A DNA stretch of 64,000 bases from Clostridia bacterium. GTDB lineage: Bacteria; Bacillota; Clostridia; Oscillospirales; Acutalibacteraceae. The stretch spans positions 62,001 through 126,000 of the forward strand of contig JAFTUG010000011.1 of the NCBI GenBank assembly GCA_017466365.1. The letters are read 5' to 3'. The position numbers and the translations under genes are program-made. The notes below the pieces were generated by a model. It did not search any database and was not told the origin of the DNA. It saw nothing but the letters and a program-made list of their open reading frames with translations. This document shows positions 1 to 7,359 of the stretch, one piece after another (positions within the stretch are counted from its first letter, which is position 1; every line of letters begins with the position of its first letter).

Positions 1-603
1 AACAAACGCAACAATCAAAATAACCAAGGCAATAACAGCTATTGCAGCGGGAATGATTATTTTATACGGTATTGATTTTTTATTTCCTTTTTCTTTTCCT
101 TTTACTTTTTCATTTTCTTTTTCGTTTTCTTTTTCCAAAGAATTTGTATCTGAATAAGGCTTTGATTTTTTATCGTTTGTTTCTGCGTAATCATTCTCCG
201 CAGATACACCAAAAGCCCTTAATCCGTTAATTACCTTTATCATGCCGGGCGATTTTTCATCAATATCACGCACGGGCACAATTTGACCCTCGCCGATATA
301 ATATTTAAAGCCTGAATTTAAAACAACATCTTCAAGCTGCATGGTAATTACGGGCTTTTTATATGCAACCGCTCTTTCCACTTCTTTTTCAACATACTGC
401 GAATTTTGGGAATCATTGGTCAGAACCAGAACAAAGCACGCACAATTTTCCAAAGCATCATTTATAACATGTGCATATTTGCTTCCTGCGGGTATATCAT
501 AAGGCGCCATCCAGCAGTGAATTCCGTTTCTTTTAAAAATCGCTCTTATCTGGTCAGATTCGTTTTGATTTTTGGAGCTGTAGCTGATAAATGCATAACT
601 CAT
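1..603 (-). CDS. TIR-domain membrane protein, 3' end beyond left edge
   Basis: Reading leftward from an ATG at 603 the frame stays open for 201 codons to the window edge, so the C-terminus is missing. Residues about 1-125 look like a bacterial TIR domain: AFISYSSKN near the N-terminus, then CWMAPYDIPAGSKYA, FVLVLTNDS and YVEKEVERAV, the usual order of TIR_2-type domains. A Lys/Glu-rich charged linker (about 145-178) follows. A hydrophobic stretch rich in Ile, Val and Ala begins near residue 180 and runs off the edge, which suggests one membrane span with the TIR domain in the cytoplasm. TIR domains act as NAD-consuming enzymes or signalling adaptors, often in defence; which applies here cannot be told. 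The gene is AT-rich compared with its neighbours. Ribosome site GAAGGG lies upstream. Confidence 0.85.
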   Translation of the reverse strand, partial: MSYAFISYSSKNQNESDQIRAIFKRNGIHCWMAPYDIPAGSKYAHVINDALENCACFVLVLTNDSQNSQYVEKEVERAVAYKKPVITMQLEDVVLNSGFKYYIGEGQIVPVRDIDEKSPGMIKVINGLRAFGVSAENDYAETNDKKSKPYSDTNSLEKENEKENEKVKGKEKGNKKSIPYKIIIPAAIAVIALVILIVAFV

Positions 604-793
604 TTTTCTACCCTTCTCTTCAACAATAATATCAGTTTATTCGACAGTATAATTATATTTTTTAATTAAATGCATGTCAAGAAGGTTTTAAGATTATGCA
701 TGTATAATAAATGATTATTTTACATAAAACATTGTATAATTATTCTTAATTAGAAACATTGCACAAAAATCTCGGTATCGGTTTGTGAAATTT

Positions 794-837
794 GTCAAGG
801 AATAAGCCTTGACACCGTTTGCTTTCTTCTGTATAAT
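794..837 (+). promoter_or_regulatory. Consensus promoter with palindrome over the -35 box
   Basis: TTGACA (809-814), a 17-base spacer and TATAAT (832-837) form a perfect housekeeping promoter about 40 bases before the NlpC/P60 start codon. GTCAAGG (794-800) and CCTTGAC (807-813) form a 7-6-7 inverted repeat whose right arm overlaps the -35 box, a typical place for a repressor site. The operator role is an inference. The rest of 604-793 holds nothing else I can identify. Confidence 0.8.
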
Positions 838-877
838 GTTGAACTGTTGTGCGCCATACGCACTCACGGAGGTTTAT

Positions 878-1519
878 ATGAAGATTATACAGAAGCTTAC
901 GGCAATGTTAATTATATCGGCAATTATCGCATGTGCTTTTTCCTTCGGCGCTCTCGGCGCTTCAAGCGTAAAAGGCAGCGAGGTTGCAAATTTTGCTCTC
1001 GGACTTGAGGGCTGCGGATATCAGTATTCCTGCAAGGGCCCCGAAAAATTCGACTGCTCGGGTCTTGTTTATTATGTACTCAATAATTTCGGCATCACCT
1101 TCGGCAACAGCACCTTGGAATATAACACCGCTGAAAAGGCAAAGGCTTTCGGCACGGTTATAAACAGCATTGAGGATGCCGAGGCGGGCGATATAGTTGT
1201 ATGGAAAAGCCACACGGCGGTTTATCTCGGCAACGGCGAATGCATAGCGGCGATGAATCCCCGAAAAGGCGTTGTTATCAATCAGGTTGAAAAGTTTATC
1301 GATAAGAACGGGGTTAAAAATCCCGAGCATTTCTTCATAAGACCCTTTGACTATGCGGAGGAAACAGCAGAGAATACCGCACCCGAAGCGGAAAATACTT
1401 CAGCGGAGTCTGCCGAAAACAAAAAGCTCGGCTTTACGGATAAAATCAGGCTCATGCTTGAAAGAATCGCAGAATTCATCAAAGCACCCTTCATGCCCGT
1501 TATCAACGCATTCAAATAA
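878..1519 (+). CDS. Secreted NlpC/P60 peptidoglycan hydrolase
   Basis: A 213-residue protein starting at ATG 878, chosen because CGGAGG lies 6 bases upstream and a signal peptide follows directly (residues 1-30, basic start, hydrophobic core ending near ALGASS). The NlpC/P60 domain covers about 33-150. FDCSGLVYYVL carries the catalytic Cys, and KSHTAVYLG carries the catalytic His. These enzymes cut D-Glu-meso-DAP bonds in cell-wall stem peptides outside the membrane. The last 60 residues are a Glu/Ala/Thr-rich linker and a charged tail with no known domain. The gene has its own strong promoter and a terminator behind it, so it is probably monocistronic. Confidence 0.88.
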   Translation: MKIIQKLTAMLIISAIIACAFSFGALGASSVKGSEVANFALGLEGCGYQYSCKGPEKFDCSGLVYYVLNNFGITFGNSTLEYNTAEKAKAFGTVINSIEDAEAGDIVVWKSHTAVYLGNGECIAAMNPRKGVVINQVEKFIDKNGVKNPEHFFIRPFDYAEETAENTAPEAENTSAESAENKKLGFTDKIRLMLERIAEFIKAPFMPVINAFK

Positions 1520-1524
1520 TTATC

Positions 1525-1562
1525 ATCGGTTTGTACGGAATTACGTGCAAGCCGATTTTTTA
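1525..1562 (+). terminator. Rho-independent terminator after the NlpC/P60 gene
   Basis: ATCGGTTTGTACG pairs, with small mismatches, with CGTGCAAGCCGAT across a GAATTA loop, followed by six T. The remaining AT-rich stretch to 1832 holds only the ribosome site of the next gene (AGGAGG near 1822) and no convincing coding region. The sugar-kinase promoter could not be assigned with confidence. Confidence 0.75.
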
Positions 1563-1832
1563 TTCGGAGTTAAGGGTTAATGAAAAGCGCAGACTGATAA
1601 AACGTTCCCACCGAATAATCCGATTTGTTCATAAAATACAAACAAAATTATAAATAACACTTGTAATTCATATAGAAAATAATTATAATAATAGAGTAAA
1701 ATAGGGTAATAGTGTATAGTTATGCCCTTTTGCAAAAAATTGTTACCCTTTCGACACAGTTTCTTAACTAATTTGTATTCTCGGATAATTATAATCAAAA
1801 TGATGCATTGCATCTGAATTCAGGAGGAAGAA

Positions 1833-3431
1833 ATGGGCAAGAAATATGTTATTTCCTACGACATAGGAACAACAGGCGTTAAATCCTGTCTTTTTGAGAT
1901 TGATAAGAAGATTACTCTTATCAGCGCGGCAATGGAGGGCTATAAGCTCTACATCATGCCCGACGGCGGCGCAGAGCAGGACCCCGACGAATGGTGGGCT
2001 GCAATATGCTCAACCACAAAAACTATTTTTGAAAACTGCGATATCAAGCCCGAGCAGGTTGAGGGCATTTCCTTCTGCTCACAGATGCAGGGTCTTGTGC
2101 TTGTTGATAAAAACGGCAAGCCCGTACACAGAGCCTTCAGCTACATGGACCAGCGTGCAAGAAAGCAGATTAAAGACGGCATTGCAAACGGCATTCAGAT
2201 TGCGGGCGCAAACATCTTTAAGCTCATTCCCTCGCTTATCATCACGGGCGCAGTTTCCGCAAGCGTTAAGGACCCCGTTTGGAAATACAACTGGGTCAAG
2301 GAAAATGAGCCCGAAAACTTCAAGCGTGTTCATAAGTGGCTTGACGTTAAGGAATACATAATCTGCCGCATGACAGATAAGTTTGTTATGACTCCCGACT
2401 CTGCCTTCGGTACTCTTCTTTATGATATCCGCAAGGGCAAGGAGGGCTTCAGCAAAACAATATGCAAGCTTCTCGGAGTCAACCCCGACCATATGCCCGA
2501 AATCATCAAATGCTCCGACAAGGCAGGCGGTCTTACCGCAAAGGCAGCCGCAGAGCTTGGTCTTAAGGAAGGAACTCCCGTTTTCGGCGGCGGCGGCGAT
2601 GCATCGCTCATCGGCGTTGGTGCAGGCAGCGTTGAGCTTGGCGAAACACATATTTATAACGGCACATCGGGCTGGGTTTCAACCGTTGTTGACAAGAGCG
2701 TTGTTGACGCTTCGGCAATGATTGCAGCCATAGTCGGTGCAGACAAAAAGAATTTCAACTATTTTGCGGAGCTTGAAACCGCAGGCAAGTGCCTTGAATG
2801 GGTAAGAGACCACCTCGCACTTGACGAAATCGGTATTTTCCTTAATAAAACCGATGTTGCGGAATCCGAAGAAACCGTTTACACCAGCCTTTATGATTAT
2901 CTTTCAAAGGTTGTTAACGAAATCCCCGCAGGCAGTCAGGGCGTTATCTTTACTCCGTGGCTTCACGGCAACCGCTGCCCGTTTGAGGACCCGAATTCAA
3001 GGGGAATGTTCTTCAACATCAGCCTTGAGGTTGGCAAAACAGAGCTTATCCGTTCCGTTCTCGAGGGTGTTTGCATGCATATGCGCTGGTTCCTCGAAAC
3101 ACAGGATAAGAAAATCAAAACCTCAAAGACTGTCCGCTTTGTAGGCGGCGGCGCACTCAGCGACGTTACCTGCCAGATTCTTGCCGATGTTACGGGCAGA
3201 ACCGTTGAAACAGTTGACTCTCCGCAGAACGTAGGCGCAGTAGGCGCTGCCGTGGTTATGGCGGTAGGTCTCGGAGTGCTTGACGATGTTTCCCAGGCAA
3301 AGAAGCTTATCCCCGCAAAGAAAACCTTTAAGCCCAATCCCGCAAACAAAGAGGTTTATGACCGCAATTACTCCGTTTATAAAACTCTTTATAAAAATAA
3401 CAAAGAGGCTTTCAAGGCTCTTAACAGCTGA
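1833..3431 (+). CDS. FGGY-family sugar kinase, xylulokinase-like
   Basis: A 532-residue cytoplasmic kinase of the FGGY family, which transfers phosphate from ATP to pentoses or related polyols. The N-terminal phosphate loop is DIGTTGVKSCLFE (about 10-22). FCSQMQGLVLV and SYMDQRARKQ match the sugar-binding side of xylulokinases. A Gly-rich GGGGDAS segment lies near 252 and the second nucleotide-binding motif GGGALSDV near 437. At 532 residues it is somewhat longer than the usual 480-510. Substrate is not settled: no isomerase, transporter or regulator of xylose use lies next to it, so D-xylulose is a guess from overall resemblance. Start ATG has AGGAGG 8 bases upstream. Confidence 0.85.
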   Translation: MGKKYVISYDIGTTGVKSCLFEIDKKITLISAAMEGYKLYIMPDGGAEQDPDEWWAAICSTTKTIFENCDIKPEQVEGISFCSQMQGLVLVDKNGKPVHRAFSYMDQRARKQIKDGIANGIQIAGANIFKLIPSLIITGAVSASVKDPVWKYNWVKENEPENFKRVHKWLDVKEYIICRMTDKFVMTPDSAFGTLLYDIRKGKEGFSKTICKLLGVNPDHMPEIIKCSDKAGGLTAKAAAELGLKEGTPVFGGGGDASLIGVGAGSVELGETHIYNGTSGWVSTVVDKSVVDASAMIAAIVGADKKNFNYFAELETAGKCLEWVRDHLALDEIGIFLNKTDVAESEETVYTSLYDYLSKVVNEIPAGSQGVIFTPWLHGNRCPFEDPNSRGMFFNISLEVGKTELIRSVLEGVCMHMRWFLETQDKKIKTSKTVRFVGGGALSDVTCQILADVTGRTVETVDSPQNVGAVGAAVVMAVGLGVLDDVSQAKKLIPAKKTFKPNPANKEVYDRNYSVYKTLYKNNKEAFKALNS

Positions 3432-3460
3432 AAAATCTTCACATGAAAGGACTTACCACC

Positions 3461-4162
3461 ATGAAAAAATATTTTGCTCTCATTATTTCGCTTATCGTAA
3501 TTCTTACCTGCTTTACCGCCTGCAAGCCCAAAATCAAGAACGGCACTGTTGTTGAAAACGGTGTAGGCGAGCAAATCGCCATTGTTACCTCTCCCGACGG
3601 CGGCATCGTAAGAGACGATGCAGGCAACCTTGTTGTTCTTGTTACCGACGAAAACGGCAGAAACGTTAAGGACGATAACGGCGAATACAAAACAAACGCA
3701 GTTGCCATGGACCATGCAATTGTCATCGGCAGACGTGTTGAAACAAGAAACTACTCCGTTGAAATTCCTAACGGCTGGTCAGATGCAAAAACCCTCAATG
3801 ACCTTCAGATTACAAAGGACGGAACCGACGAATCCCTTGTTATAACAGAAAAGGACGGCTCTGTTTCACAGGCAATTGAAGAGCTTGCTCCTATTTTTGA
3901 AAATGCAAAGTCAATGTATGCAAACGTTATAAGCGAAAATACCTCCGTTGAAATCAACGAGGATATCACCGCAAGCTTTATGTCCGTTTATATTCCCGAG
4001 ATTAAGACTGACGAAAACGGCAATCCCGTTCCCGGTTACCTTGCTTATTTCTTCTTTGAGGAAGCAGGTCATACCTATACATGCAAAATCGAAGGCCGCC
4101 GCAACATCAGCGAAAACCTCGGTGAATTCACCGAAATTCTTTCATCAATTAACTTCCGCTGA
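3461..4162 (+). CDS. Lipoprotein of unknown function
   Basis: A 233-residue protein starting at ATG 3461 (AAAGGA site 9 bases upstream). An upstream in-frame ATG at 3443 sits before that site and is less likely. The N-terminus is a lipoprotein signal: MKKYF, a hydrophobic core, then the lipobox-like CFTAC, with Cys about residue 22 as the lipidation site. Residues 23-75 are acidic and Asn/Gly-rich with repeated DENG/DDNG units. The rest has a mixed alpha/beta character, and I do not recognise its family. It sits 29 bases behind the sugar kinase and 27 bases before mreB, so it may share their transcript. An envelope role is plausible only from position. Confidence 0.75.
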   Translation: MKKYFALIISLIVILTCFTACKPKIKNGTVVENGVGEQIAIVTSPDGGIVRDDAGNLVVLVTDENGRNVKDDNGEYKTNAVAMDHAIVIGRRVETRNYSVEIPNGWSDAKTLNDLQITKDGTDESLVITEKDGSVSQAIEELAPIFENAKSMYANVISENTSVEINEDITASFMSVYIPEIKTDENGNPVPGYLAYFFFEEAGHTYTCKIEGRRNISENLGEFTEILSSINFR

Positions 4163-4189
4163 TAAATCTTATTAAAGGAGATAATTACA

Positions 4190-5206
4190 ATGCTTTTTAC
4201 TCAAGATATCGGTATAGATTTAGGTACCGCCAACACCCTTGTTTTCGTTAAGGGCAAGGGAATCGTTATTCGTGAACCCTCCGTTGTTGCCGTTGACCAG
4301 AAGAGCAACCCTCCCAGAGTTGTTGCCGTAGGTATGGAAGCAAAGGAAATGATAGGCAGAACTCCCGGTTCAATCACGGCTGTACGCCCCCTCAAAGACG
4401 GCGTTATTGCCGATTTTGAAATTACCGCAGAGATGATTGCCGCTTTTATAAAGAGAACAACCAAGAGATCCCCCTTTGCAAGAATCAGAGTTCTCATCTG
4501 CATTCCCTCGGGCGTTACCGAGGTTGAAAGAAAGGCTGTTTATGATGCCGCAAAGAGTGCAGGCGCAAAGTATGTAAGCCTTATCGAAGAGCCCATGGCA
4601 GCAGCTATCGGCGCAGGTCTCCCCGTAAGCGAAGCAACAGGCAGCATGGTTGTTGATATCGGCGGCGGCACATCCGAGGTTGCCGTTATCTCACTCGGCG
4701 ACGTTGTTACCGCTAACTCCGCAAGAGTTGCAGGCGATAACTTTGACGAAGCAATTATTTCCTACATCAAGAAAAAATATAACCTTCTTATCGGCGAAAG
4801 AACCGCAGAAGATATTAAAATAAAAATCGGTTCGGCATACCCCTATGAGGGCGAAGGCACAATCAACATCAAGGGCAGAAACCTCATGGACGGACTTCCC
4901 AAGAATGTTGACATAACAAGCGAAGAAATCCGTGAAGCTATGGCTGATACCGTTTCCCAGATTGTTGATGCCGTTAAGTCAACCCTTGAAAAGACTCCCC
5001 CCGAGCTTGCCGCAGATATCATTGACCACGGCATTATGCTCACGGGCGGCGGTGCTCTTCTCCGCGGTCTTGATAAGCTTATCGCAACAGAAACAAAAAT
5101 TCCCGTTCTTATCGCAACCAATCCTCTTGACTGCGTTGCAGACGGCACGGGCATCTGCCTTGAGAACAACACTCTCAACGTAACAGGCAATAAAAAGTAT
5201 ATTTAA
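4190..5206 (+). CDS. mreB: Rod-shape protein MreB
   Basis: A 338-residue bacterial actin. The phosphate-1 motif is [19 protein letters not shown] at residues 5-23. Phosphate-2 is [15 protein letters not shown] near 157-171, and the adenosine motif [11 protein letters not shown] lies near 285-295. The length is normal for MreB/Mbl. It polymerises on the inner membrane and positions the elongation machinery (RodA, PBP2, MreC, MreD). AAAGGAG lies upstream. mreC starts 11 bases after the stop, so the shape genes form one operon. MreB and its paralogue Mbl cannot be separated from sequence alone, but the mreC/mreD context supports MreB. Confidence 0.97.
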   Translation: MLFTQDIGIDLGTANTLVFVKGKGIVIREPSVVAVDQKSNPPRVVAVGMEAKEMIGRTPGSITAVRPLKDGVIADFEITAEMIAAFIKRTTKRSPFARIRVLICIPSGVTEVERKAVYDAAKSAGAKYVSLIEEPMAAAIGAGLPVSEATGSMVVDIGGGTSEVAVISLGDVVTANSARVAGDNFDEAIISYIKKKYNLLIGERTAEDIKIKIGSAYPYEGEGTINIKGRNLMDGLPKNVDITSEEIREAMADTVSQIVDAVKSTLEKTPPELAADIIDHGIMLTGGGALLRGLDKLIATETKIPVLIATNPLDCVADGTGICLENNTLNVTGNKKYI

Positions 5207-5217
5207 GGAGAAAAACG

Positions 5218-6060
5218 ATGATCCGCTTTTTGAAAAGCTCTGCATTTAAATTATTTGCAGTCATAGCCGCCGCCCTGCTTGCAGGCTCGGTTTTTGCACT
5301 TGCATCAAGAAGCGGTTCTTCACCGCTCACAAGCATAACGAGCGTTATTTTCGGGCCCGTTTCCCGCGCGGCATCATATGTTGCCTCGGAGTTTTCAAAT
5401 CTTCCGATTTCATTCCGTTCATCCTCTGCCCTCGCAAAGGAAATTGAGGGGCTTGAAAAGGAGATTGACAGACTCACCCGCCAGCTTGTTGACTATGAGC
5501 AGGCAAAAAGCAAGAATGCCTTTTATCAGGAATTCCTTGAAATAAAAGAGGAGCATAATGACTATGTTTTTGCCGAAGCCGCAATTATCGGCAGAGACTC
5601 GGCAAGCCGCCTCGGCTCATTCACCTTGAACAAAGGCTCAACGAGCGACATCAGCGTTAACGACCCCGTTATTTACGGCGATTATCTTGTGGGAATTGTT
5701 TCCTCCGTTACTCCGACCCGCTGCACGGTCAGCACGATACTTAACCCCGAAGTAAACGTCAGCGCATATGAGGTACGCACCCGTGACCTCGGCTTTGTAA
5801 CCTCAACGGTTGCACTTGCCGAAGAGGGTCACTGCCATATGCCCGGTCTTGCTTCCTCAACCGCCATCACGGCGGGCGGAATCGTCTGCACCTCGGGCGT
5901 CGGCGGAATTTATCCCCGTGACCTGATTATCGGCACGGTTGTTGATATCGTTGACGGCACGGTTGATATCTCCGCAAGTGCGGTTATCGAACCCGGCGTT
6001 GACTTTGACGAAATAACCGATGTTTTCATCATCACTTCATTTGACGGACAGAATCAGTAA
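5218..6060 (+). CDS. mreC: Rod-shape protein MreC
   Basis: A 280-residue single-pass membrane protein. A hydrophobic segment (about 10-30) anchors it; a coiled-coil region rich in Glu and Lys (about 65-105) follows. The beta-barrel MreC domain begins at AAIIGRDSASRLGSFTLNKG (about 121-140) and carries GDYLVGIV and the Thr/Ser-rich core typical of the family. MreC binds PBP2 outside the membrane and activates elongation-specific wall synthesis. Start ATG 5218 has AAGGAG 6 bases upstream. The order mreB-mreC is canonical, but an unrelated gene separates it from mreD. Confidence 0.95.
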   Translation: MIRFLKSSAFKLFAVIAAALLAGSVFALASRSGSSPLTSITSVIFGPVSRAASYVASEFSNLPISFRSSSALAKEIEGLEKEIDRLTRQLVDYEQAKSKNAFYQEFLEIKEEHNDYVFAEAAIIGRDSASRLGSFTLNKGSTSDISVNDPVIYGDYLVGIVSSVTPTRCTVSTILNPEVNVSAYEVRTRDLGFVTSTVALAEEGHCHMPGLASSTAITAGGIVCTSGVGGIYPRDLIIGTVVDIVDGTVDISASAVIEPGVDFDEITDVFIITSFDGQNQ

Positions 6061-6087
6061 TTCGGAATTATTATGAAAGGAGTTCTT

Positions 6088-6744
6088 ATGGGAGCATCTT
6101 TTACAATTTTTTTGCTTTTTCCTCTTTTTTTCATAATTGTGATTCCCGGTATGATTCTTGATTTTGCAACCGGAAATGCCGAAACAGAAATTATTCTGCC
6201 CTATGAGCCTGAAAAAGGCACTGTATGGGAATGCTGCCTTGATGACCAACAGTTCAAGCTTGTTGAAACTGAAGTTGACGGTAATAATCAGATTTTTTAT
6301 ATCCGTCCGAATATTTTTTCTAATACCAATTCAGAACACGGTCAGTTAAGCAAAATAATTTTTACGGATGAAAACAAAAACGAAAAAACTTATTATGTCC
6401 GTAATAATTCTGACACGCCGGAGTATTTTGACCTTTATGTTTATGCACCGGGCGAATATGTTGACTTTGATTACACGGTAAAACCCGAAAAACCCGTTCA
6501 TTCATATTCGTGGCATGTTCAGATTGCCGAATCCAAGTTCGTTTTATATAATCCCGATGTCGAAAGCGAGGAAACAACCTTCACGGTTGTTCATCCTCTC
6601 GATGATAACACGAGAAGTTATTATACAATCGGCTTTTACTACGGACCGCATTCAGGTGACAGTAAAGAAGGCTATAACATAACTTATACCGTTACCGAAA
6701 ACGGTGCCGAAATAACAAAAGAATCTCACGATTATTATGACTGA
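6088..6744 (+). CDS. Membrane-anchored protein of unknown function inside the mre operon
   Basis: A 218-residue protein. ATG 6088 is preferred over ATG 6073 because AAAGGAG (6076-6082) sits 5 bases before it. The N-terminus (residues 3-25) is strongly hydrophobic, an uncleaved anchor or signal peptide. The remainder is polar, rich in Tyr, Asn, Asp and Glu, with alternating patterns suggesting an extracellular beta-sandwich. There is no recognisable catalytic motif and I do not know the family. Codon choice is AT-richer than in mreB and mreC, which suggests later insertion. It stops 5 bases before mreD, so it must be cotranscribed with the shape genes. Confidence 0.75.
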   Translation: MGASFTIFLLFPLFFIIVIPGMILDFATGNAETEIILPYEPEKGTVWECCLDDQQFKLVETEVDGNNQIFYIRPNIFSNTNSEHGQLSKIIFTDENKNEKTYYVRNNSDTPEYFDLYVYAPGEYVDFDYTVKPEKPVHSYSWHVQIAESKFVLYNPDVESEETTFTVVHPLDDNTRSYYTIGFYYGPHSGDSKEGYNITYTVTENGAEITKESHDYYD

Positions 6745-6749
6745 TTAAA

Positions 6750-7268
6750 ATGACTTTAGAAACGCAGAAGAAAAAGTTGATATTCCGTAGGTTCAGCCTT
6801 GCTCTGATACTGCTGCTGATATCCGTTTTGCAAAACACAGACGGTTTCTTTCCGCAGGTTTTCGGCATCAGGGCTTTGCTTCTTATACCTGCCGTTGTTT
6901 GCATTGCGATGTTTGAGCGTGATATCTACGGCATGCTGCTCGGTCTTTTTGCAGGCGCATTATGGGATGTTTTCGCTTCGGGCGCAAGCTTCAACGCACT
7001 TTTTCTGCTCACGGCAGGCTTTCTTTGCGGCACTCTTATCAACACGATAATGCGTAACAACATAGTAACCGCTTCAATTCTCACTTTTATTTTCTCGGCG
7101 GTTTATAATATTTTTTATTGGCTTTTCAACTTTGTTTTTTCGCAGCTCGACTCTGCTGTTTTCATGCTCTGGCGCTATTATCTGCCGAGCATTGCATACA
7201 CAACCGTTTTTGTTCCGATAATTTTCATAATTGTAAGAGCCGTGGAGAAAAAATTCTCCGAGGAATAA
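6750..7268 (+). CDS. mreD: Rod-shape protein MreD
   Basis: A 172-residue polytopic membrane protein with about five hydrophobic helices, no cleaved signal and a charged end (VEKKFSEE). The segments LLGLFAGALWDVFASG and LLTAGFLCGTLINTIM match the MreD pattern of a short cytoplasmic Gly/Asp turn between helices. MreD works with MreC and RodA in the elongasome. No clear ribosome site precedes ATG 6750, which lies only 5 bases after the previous stop, so translation is probably coupled. Assignment rests on topology and position between mreC and PBP2, since MreD sequences are weakly conserved. Confidence 0.88.
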   Translation: MTLETQKKKLIFRRFSLALILLLISVLQNTDGFFPQVFGIRALLLIPAVVCIAMFERDIYGMLLGLFAGALWDVFASGASFNALFLLTAGFLCGTLINTIMRNNIVTASILTFIFSAVYNIFYWLFNFVFSQLDSAVFMLWRYYLPSIAYTTVFVPIIFIIVRAVEKKFSEE

Positions 7269-7270
7269 TT

Positions 7271-7340
7271 TCATTTTTTGCGGAGCAATTATTAAAATTG
7301 CGTCGCAGACCCTTAATTGCGCATTACGCATTGCGAATTT
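7271..7340. repeat. Dispersed GCGGAGCAA repeat between mreD and PBP2 gene
   Basis: The interval holds TTTTGCGGAGCAATTATT and GCGCATTACGCATTGCGAAT. Versions of these words recur at about 31037, 39973, 44293, 56667 and 58840 in this window. It is non-coding and ends just before the ribosome site AAAAGGAGG of the PBP2 gene. Its presence inside the elongation operon means it is transcribed. Confidence 0.75.
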
Positions 7341-7359
7341 CTTAAAAGGAGGTAAGAAC

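Noticed and set aside
1577-1813. 78-codon minus-strand frame between the NlpC/P60 and sugar-kinase genes
   Set aside because: AT-rich, Tyr/Ile-rich translation with no ribosome site or family resemblance; probably non-coding.
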